A stretch of DNA of 64,000 nucleotides from Daucus carota subsp. sativus (taxonomy: Eukaryota > Streptophyta > Magnoliopsida > Apiales > Apiaceae): the NCBI RefSeq assembly GCF_001625215.2, contig NC_030387.2:5856501-5920500 (forward strand), written 5' to 3'. The notes under the pieces were generated by a model that saw only the letters and a program-made list of their open reading frames with translations, was not told where the DNA came from and ran no database searches. The translations under genes and the position numbers were made by a program. This document shows positions 57,501-64,000 of this stretch, in pieces (position 1 is the first letter of the stretch; every line of letters begins with the position of its first letter).

Positions 57501-60066
57501 CCACTTATGGTTTGGGTGAGTACCGGTTTGACTTGTGCTTTTATTATTATTTTTTTATCCAAATATATTCTCTTCTTTCTGTGCAGTTTTAAATATTTTC
57601 CATAGGTCGTCTGTTAGCAATAAATTAAAGTCAGACGCAGTTTGTTGTATACATAATTATACTATTGATTTGCAGTTGGCCACTGGATGGTTCTCGTCAC
57701 GTGTGCTTGATACATTGAGGTTCCGAGTTGCAGTTAGGTTTTTGGAAATTTATCCTAAAGAGGGGGCAGAATTGTTACTTAAAAATGCCTCTACCCGATT
57801 CGAGAAGTCAAGGAAGATGCAGTTTATTGTAAAAGATCAGAGATCCAATGACGGTTGTAAAGAAGTTGAAAAAGGTTTAGTACAAACTACTAAATATCTT
57901 TACTTGTTTCGTTATAAATATATATTTGCAACTGAACCTATACATAAATGTCTCCCCCTACCCTAAATTCTTAAATATCCCTAAGCGTTATAACTGAATA
58001 TGCATTTCTATAATATTTTATTCTTTCGAAACATTTTATATGTGATGCAAAATTTTGATTCGGAAGTATAATTTATCATTTAATTTGTACTGCTCTCCCA
58101 GTTTTTTTTTTTTTTTTTTCTGTTAGCTGCTTCTCCCTGTCTAGGGTTGCAGATTGATCTATTTTCCTCGTTCATATCACGTGTGTTACTTACGATATTA
58201 CTTTTAGATTTTTTTCCTTTGCAAATTTGTGATTCGATGCTTATTATATTATCTTAAACCAATATTCTGAACAATCTGATGTTTTATTCACAAATGTGTA
58301 ATATATTGCTGTAAACCTCCAGAGTATTTTATTTCTTGGGGACTCTGTATTCTAAGATATTGTAAGAATTGGTTTGATGTTGCAGAAGGTATTGATGATG
58401 AAGAAAAGGAATTAAATGACGGTGACGAGGACGAAGATGAGGAAGAATACGATGATGATGAAATCGAAGATGACATAGCTGAAGACGAGTTCAATACATA
58501 TGATGAACTTGACTTGGTAAACCAGAGTCTCATTGTGTTAGCTTCCAAAAGTTTAAAATCAGTTCTTCATATCGGAGTCAGTCTTGATTCATTTATTATG
58601 CCTTCTCTTTTACTAATATATGTTTTATTCCCTTTTACAGGCCGGCGACTCTTCTCTGCAACCATCTTCATGTATCCTTGATGAAACTATATACTAGTTA
58701 TGATTTATTTACTGCATGTGTTAATAAAAATATCTAACTGAGCAGCATTTTCCAGTTGAGGAAATAAAACATTTTTGTCATTGTACCCTTGCTTTTAGGT
58801 CTCTGATGCCATAGGAGCTGTACGGTCGTCGGCCGGTATTGATAATTTATATTCCCTGATTTAAAGGAATTGGTTGAGTTCAAAGCCGTCCTGAATCGCA
58901 ACAATGCATAAAACCCTGTCAGTGGAGAACCAACCACATCGGCAAAGGGATAACCCATTTGAAAAATAGATTGTTGGTACACTTTTTTTCACACCCTCAA
59001 CCTCTTGATAACTTTCAAAGGACACAGAAGTAACCGCTAGGCCAAAGCCGTTTGCTTATGGTAAGCCTCTTGCTAGGCCAGGCTCAGTCTAAGTTTTAAT
59101 ACACAAAAGAGGCTTTTGGGAAGTGGTAGACAAAATAAGTTCAAATTAATTGAGAGTGGTTTCTCCTTACTTGCGGTGGTTATATGGATTGTAAAAAATC
59201 TGTAGATAGTTCGATAAAGAGCTGCAATAATCCATATAATATCTTTTAAACCTCGTTGTCAGTATAATGATACACTTCTGGCTTCTGTCAAGTATTCTTA
59301 TAATTTGTGTTTGTGACTAGCGGTAAATATTGATATGGTTTATTGTTTTTGAATCCTACAATCAAGTCAATTAGATGCTCTCTTTTGTATATTTATCAAA
59401 CAGAAATGTTTAGCGTTTGCTCTATATTAACAGTTGGCTGAGGCTTGAGAGTAAGTGGAAATTTTTTAGGTTCTGGAAACTATGGCATAGGGAATGGTCT
59501 CTGTATTTCAGTGTGATTGTGTAGAAAGTTCGGGCATGGATGTATCTTGTTTTCAACGGGCCCAGGAAACTGCTTAGTCTACCATGAGTCAAGTGAGATA
59601 TCCCTCTGGTACAGTTTCCAGTTATGTACCTTTGGTTTTGAGGGATTTGGAGTTAATGGAGGTTCTTAGTATTAGTTAATTGTCCAGCCATTTCTTATAG
59701 CACTTTCTGGGTTTAGCCTCATCATAAATTTTCTTCATTTTGTGGTCGTATCTCATTCCTACAGTTAATTCATGTACCACATTGCGTTTAATAGTCAATT
59801 TATCAAGCAATTGTTTATAGATAATGCTGAAATTTATTGTGCTGTAGTCAGGATTTAAGGTTTACAGATCATGTGAGAATTCCTATATGTTTCTAGATAC
59901 AGGCCAGCAGAACATTTCAAAGAACTATTTGCAGGAGCTCTTTGGTAGTTTTCCAATTAGTGATGCTGGTGGCAGTGTATTGGCAGACACTGCTAATAGC
60001 GATGATGAGTACCCGATATATGAACAATATAGTGATATAAATTACTCGACTGATGATGAATACTGA
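51568..60066 (+). CDS. GTF3C5: General transcription factor 3C polypeptide 5 (TFIIIC subunit), 14 exons, intact
   Basis: TFIIIC binds the A and B boxes of tRNA genes and brings in TFIIIB and RNA polymerase III; this subunit contacts the A-box side. Exons I read: 51568-51702, 52319-52628, 52739-52828, 52910-53000, 53265-53331, 54578-54617, 55193-55364, 55456-55554, 56116-56178, 56897-57035, 57676-57874, 58386-58516, 58641-58671, 59903-60066. They join in frame to 576 aa without a stop. Landmarks: FAVHYPGYPSSVTRAVETLGG (N-terminus), LELRYRPEDPYSHPAFGE, WQTAVCNLFDERPIW, AAYYFSNGPFLRFYIRRGYD, YQRIDFRVPPSLRSYCDANA, TLRFRVAVRFLEIYP, then a Glu/Asp-rich segment in exon 12, as in the family. Intron 6 has AT-AC ends; all others I modelled are GT-AG. 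The start is the first ATG, shared with both duplicated copies. Exons 6 and 13 are the least certain. Confidence 0.9.
53518..53805. mobile_element. MULE-type MITE in GTF3C5 intron 5, 288 bp
   Basis: The ends gggtcatgttcaagagagaa and (reversed) gggtcgcgctcaagagagaa form inverted repeats. The flanks ctttgtatta (53508-53517 and 53806-53815) are identical over 10 bp, close to the 9-bp duplication of Mutator-like elements. The pseudogene copy B lacks it, so it arrived after the duplication or was lost there. It carries two ggttc(a/t)gcagcagaac-type blocks in opposite halves. Confidence 0.85.
54618..55192 (+). other. AT-AC (U12-type) intron of GTF3C5
   Basis: Exon 6 ends DFNS plus one base, followed by atatcctgat, which fits the minor-spliceosome donor consensus ATATCCT. 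Exon 7 starts after gatcatac. A branch-site-like tcctatacttgac lies about 10-20 bases upstream. Joining G to AT gives Asp and restores the frame (DFNSDVPRKAIWEKYL). No GT-AG choice near these borders keeps both the frame and the similarity. In copy B the acceptor side survives (catac, 11335-11339) but the donor side is deleted. Confidence 0.7.
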
Positions 60067-61300
60067 ATATTCATACACTGAAGTGTTTCTGTCGAGGCGT
60101 ATTTCTGTAAGTTCTCTATATTCTTTCACTTTATTGATCATTGCCTACTCTACCTACCATTATAGATTTATAAAATTATGAGGCTCACAGTGTTGGCTTG
60201 ACATATTGGAGACGCTCTTTAGAATAACATAGAGAGTAACTAGGTCTAGTATTTAAAAAAATAAGCTCCAAATATAAAACCAAAAGTGTTTATGAGCATG
60301 CTCTTTCTAAATGTTGATAATTGAAAATATTCACACGCCTACTTTCCCTTTAACAAGGCTAAAATCCTCAGCTTCCTCTGAAGGGGGCAGAGGAAGATAA
60401 ACAAAAAGCTCCTGGTTGAGCATGCTTTTTAATTTTTATCCTAGTAGTCAAAAGATATTTGGTATAGTAGTATACTAGTATCTACCACTGCTTGACTTGT
60501 GTACACTGCTCAATCTACATGCCTGTAGCTCAACCTCAAAATAACGTGTGTTTGTCATTACGGAACTCCAATTCAGTACCATAATTAACATGTACTGCCA
60601 TTGACGATAAGCTTTTATCTTTCAACCTCCTTTACCTAAATCGTATATGTTCTTGGTCAATAGCCAAAACTCTAGTATCTACCCATATCAACAACCGTGA
60701 ACACATGAAGCTGAATTAACTTTCTTAACTTTTCTGTGGAAAAAGAAATGGAATGATATTATACTCTAATCAAATCTGTATGCTATGACTGCTTTCCCAT
60801 ACTGTGTAGTGTTCTTCGTCTATTATTCTAAAAACCATAGCCATCATTATTACACCAAGCACTCACTCTCCTTGTCCAGAAATCTGCGTAATTATTTCAT
60901 GCACTAAAAGCACAATTTGTCCTTGATGTAATACAGCATCTTTAACATGGGAGTTTCTACTGAAGACCTTAATACCATCTATACGTGTATACGAGATCTT
61001 GACAAGCCTGGTAAGTGACATACTGCATGTCTGTATATGTACTGAGCTGATAAGTATACATGTATGTATTTTAGGCAACTGATTTATATGTACACGCATC
61101 TTGCAGCTGATACTGTAGACGGTTTACAGCAAGTCAGCCCCTGGACTTGATCAATACAAAGCTTGATATGGCATTCGGCATTAATGTTATTTATCTTGTC
61201 TAAAATTGCTGGTGACAAATATAAAAACTAGTATAATTTGTAGTTTTTCTTGTTCTCAATAGCAACTTTAACTTTACTCGGTTTATACGCGAAGCATTGT
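60067..61300. other. GTF3C5 3' UTR and intergenic DNA
   Basis: The first part is the GTF3C5 3' end. A 78-codon minus-strand ORF (61099-60863, with YTRIDGIKVFSRNSHVKDAV and QGQIVLLVHEIITQ) looks somewhat protein-like. It is isolated and has no family I can name. Nothing else was seen. Confidence 0.4.
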
Positions 61301-61301
61301 T

Positions 61302-63665
61302 TTTTTTTTTGCTAAATATTAAAATTGTATTAATCTGAAAAGATTACAAGGATAGGGTCCAACCCTTCATAAAAGAGGGGACTATAATACGAAGACCAGT
61401 ACAGACACTAGTACAAGCATTAAGCTACCAAACTACAGTTTGATGCAAAGATAAGCTAGTAAATTAAATCAGTAGAGAATGGCTACAAAGGAAGGGTCCC
61501 GTTTAATTCTAGCTCTAAAAGCAGCACATGAATAAAGTTTCTCTCGAACAATCTGCTTGATCTTAATAATCATACTGGAAGGATTGCATCTGGTGTCACG
61601 GTGAATACAATTATTTCTTTCAGTCCAAATAGCATAAAAGACAGCCGAGATGAATAAATAACCAATATGCTTCTCAAAATCGTTCGATTCAGCGTCAAGA
61701 AATCGTCCACTAATAAAGTTGTCCCAAATCGAGGGCACTTTGAAGGGGCATGCATTAAGAACAATTCTACTGTAGGCACAGTGAGAAAACAGATGAGAAT
61801 GTGTTTCCAGGTGAGTAGCACAAAGAACACACATTAGGTCAGTGTATAGACCGAATCTCAGCATACGATCCTTAGTGAACACACGTTTTTGCAGAACAAG
61901 CCAAGCGTTAATTGCATACCTAATGTGAAACTCGTGCCAAACAAAGTCCAACCAAACAGGAGCGGTGTTGTGTTGCACTAGGCTCTTATGAATAGAAGAT
62001 ACTGAAGCATCACTATCATTATTCCATAGAATAGCATCATGGCCTGAAGGAGTGATATTCTGACAGAGAAGTCTGAGGTGAATGACGGAGATGAAGCTGC
62101 AATCTCCCAGGTTCAATTGGCCATTCTAAATAATTGTACTCAGCTTCTTAGCATGCAACGGGGATTGCATAGCAGACCTAAGACTCGCATTAAACTGATG
62201 TAATAAGGGAGTACCATTACACCAAGGATCATGCCAAAGAGAAAAGTTGGATTGGGAGCCAACTTTATAATGAAGGTGTTGAAGAGCAATAGGCCGTAAA
62301 CGAAGAATACATCTCCAGCACCAAGAGCATTTAGATGGAATTTTTAGGGTCCAGAAATGTTTTTTATCAAGCTCATAAGCATTAAGCCAGGAAATCCAAA
62401 TTGATGGTGCCTGATTAATGATTCTCCAGATTTGAAATAAAGCCGCACCGTCCTTCCATTTCCTGATGTGTTTGAAACCAAGGCCACCTTCATGCTTAGG
62501 GAAGCAACATTTCTTCCAAGCCACTTTAAAGTTGCAAGAACCCGAACTCGTACCCTTCCAAAGAAAAGTGGAGAGGATAGAGTGGATTTTCTTGATAACA
62601 AGAACCGGGAGGAAAATAATTGAAGTCCAAAATTCTTGGATGCTGAAAAGAACATGACGAAGCAGTTGAATTCTACCAGCTAAACTCAAGAATCTACAAG
62701 TCCGGAGATGGACTCTTCTACAAAGCTTATCAATAAACGGTGCACACTGTCTAGCATTTAAACTTCCAGAAATAAGAGGTATGCCCAAATATAAAATTGG
62801 CAGAGTACCTTCAGAAAATCCCGAAGCAGAGAGAGCAAAATCTTTTAAAGTGCTGTCAACATTGCCAAAGAAGCAATGACACTTAGATAAATTAAACTGC
62901 AGAACTAAGATGCTAGAGAACAAAGAAATGCCCTTGAGGAGTAGAGAAATTGAGTCCTGATTTCTGTGACAAAACTGTAAAAGGTCATCCGCAAATACAG
63001 GGTGAGTAAGTTGAAGCTTTGTAGTGCGCCAGTGATACTGAAAGTCCCCTTCACTAATGGATTGTTTCATACATGCATTAAGAACTTCCATAGCTAGGAC
63101 GAATAGACAGGGGGAAAGAGGGTCCCCCAGTCTAAGTCCAGATTTGGCATCAAAGTAACCTTCCAGTGAACCATTGATTTTCACAGAGTATTTGCAAGAA
63201 CTAATACAAACTTTCAACCACGCGAAATAAAACGAGGAGGGAAATTCATAAGATGAAGAGTCTACCATAAAAAAGACCAATTAAGACTATCAAAAGCCTT
63301 TCTAATGTCAAGTTTACAAGCAAATTTTGGAGCTCCACTCTGCAGATGATAGTCTCTACAAAGAAACTGAGCAAGCATAATGTTATGTCCCATTTTACGA
63401 CCCGGGATAAAGGCACCTTGATTTGCAGAAACTAAACTCCCCATGATAGGTTTAAGCCTGGCAGCAAGCATTTTTGCTTTAGGGTAGAATTCAAGGGTAA
63501 CATCATCTGGACCCGGACTCTTGCCTTTACCCATGGACTAGAGTGAGAAAAACATCAATCTCAGTAAAAGGTTGCATAATTTCAGAGGCCTGTTCAGTAG
63601 AGAGTTTTGGCAAATCGAAGTAAAAGGTTGCATAATTTCAGAGGCTTGTTCAGTAAAAGGTTGCA
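61302..63665 (-). mobile_element. L1-type LINE, 5'-truncated and internally deleted
   Basis: On the minus strand, 63534-63262 opens KGKSPGPDDVTLEFYPK, the usual start of a plant LINE reverse transcriptase. It then jumps to KMLAARLKPIMGSLVSANQG, so about one motif block is missing. After a frameshift, 63280-62126 has GLRLGDPLSPCLFVLAMEVL and the catalytic FADD (PVFADDLLQF), then YLGIPLISG and the connection region. 62116-61469 holds the zinc-binding RT end (WLVLQKRVFTKDRM, CVLCATHLETHSHLFSHC). The A-tail is the T-run at 61302-61312 on the plus strand. Endonuclease and ORF1 are absent. A 57-bp direct repeat lies at its broken 5' end (63563-63660). It is inactive. Confidence 0.88.
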
Positions 63666-64000
63666 TTTTTTTTCCCTTTTCCTTTCCTTGCGGAGCGCTG
63701 ACCAAATACAAGATCAAATTACTATTAGGATATCATGAAACATGAATAGAAGTCAATAATGTCATGGTACCCGTGGAAAACCAATTTTAGAAGTGTATTT
63801 GTAATTTGGTTGGATACATTCTTTTGTTTACTATTATCATCAAATCTGTTCCAATTTTCAAACTATAGTAATATGAGCCGTTTATTTTAATATTAAAAAT
63901 ATATTATATGAATATTTAAGGTTCGATTTCTATTAATGAAATATAGAATTTAAATGTCAATGTACCATTTTTTTGAAAATATAAATATATATTAAATTTT
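63666..64000. other. AT-rich intergenic DNA, no gene seen
   Basis: No ORF or repeat was recognised up to the right edge of the window. Confidence 0.5.

Noticed and set aside
60863..61099. 78-codon minus-strand ORF with a protein-like look (YTRIDGIKVFSRNSHV)
   Set aside because: I could not link it to any family or to neighbouring exons; kept only as a note in the intergenic entry.
1..64000. tRNA, rRNA or known microRNA genes
   Set aside because: I saw no cloverleaf with A and B boxes, no rRNA sequence and no familiar miRNA; a tRNA or miRNA scan would be needed to exclude small ones.

Overview
The window is nuclear DNA of a flowering plant, most likely a eudicot. The evidence is GT-AG introns at AT-rich junctions, plant-type CACTA, hAT, MULE and Stowaway elements, a Ty3/gypsy LTR retrotransposon with an antisense ORF, an L1-type LINE, and plant gene families (COAD, GTF3C5, REF6/ELF6, ZFN-type CCCH fingers). 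I cannot fix the family from sequence alone. Nothing suggests an organelle, a bacterium or a virus.

Two genes look intact. COAD (phosphopantetheine adenylyltransferase, six exons, 178 aa) lies at 5177-6984. GTF3C5 (TFIIIC subunit, 14 exons, 576 aa by my splice model) lies at 51568-60066 and has one intron with AT-AC (U12-type) ends. A third intact ORF, a catalytically doubtful RNase H-like protein at 41202-42302, appears to be of LINE origin.

Layout. 1-2956 is the 3' end of a Ty3/gypsy (Tat/Retand-like) element: an antisense ORF, a polypurine tract and a 3' LTR. 3.6-13.4 kb holds COAD between duplicated, broken GTF3C5 pieces, plus MITEs and a GRF-finger pseudogene. 14.8-19.1 kb holds a MULE-like element, an hAT transposase relic without its catalytic core, and a histidine-kinase receiver fragment. 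20.1-29.1 kb holds truncated REF6/ELF6 copies, including an 815-bp-arm palindrome of the zinc-finger region, an acidic tandem-repeat ORF region and a broken CCCH-finger gene. 29.2-34 kb holds hAT MITEs, CACTA ends and a LINE RNase H relic split by an hAT element. 35403-41140 is a complete nonautonomous CACTA element with 3-bp target duplications; it carries exons of a host ARM-repeat (EFR3/SRL2-like) gene. 41.2-48.4 kb holds the RNase H ORF, a 1.6-kb foldback element, palindromic minisatellites, a possible Helitron end, a 727-bp hAT element and a CT tract. 51.5-60.1 kb is GTF3C5. 61.3-63.7 kb is a truncated LINE on the minus strand.

The main theme is gene-fragment duplication and capture: GTF3C5 is present three times, REF6 three times, and an ARM gene sits inside a CACTA. 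The best candidate for something new is the REF6 palindrome, whose transcript would fold into a long hairpin matching a histone-demethylase gene.
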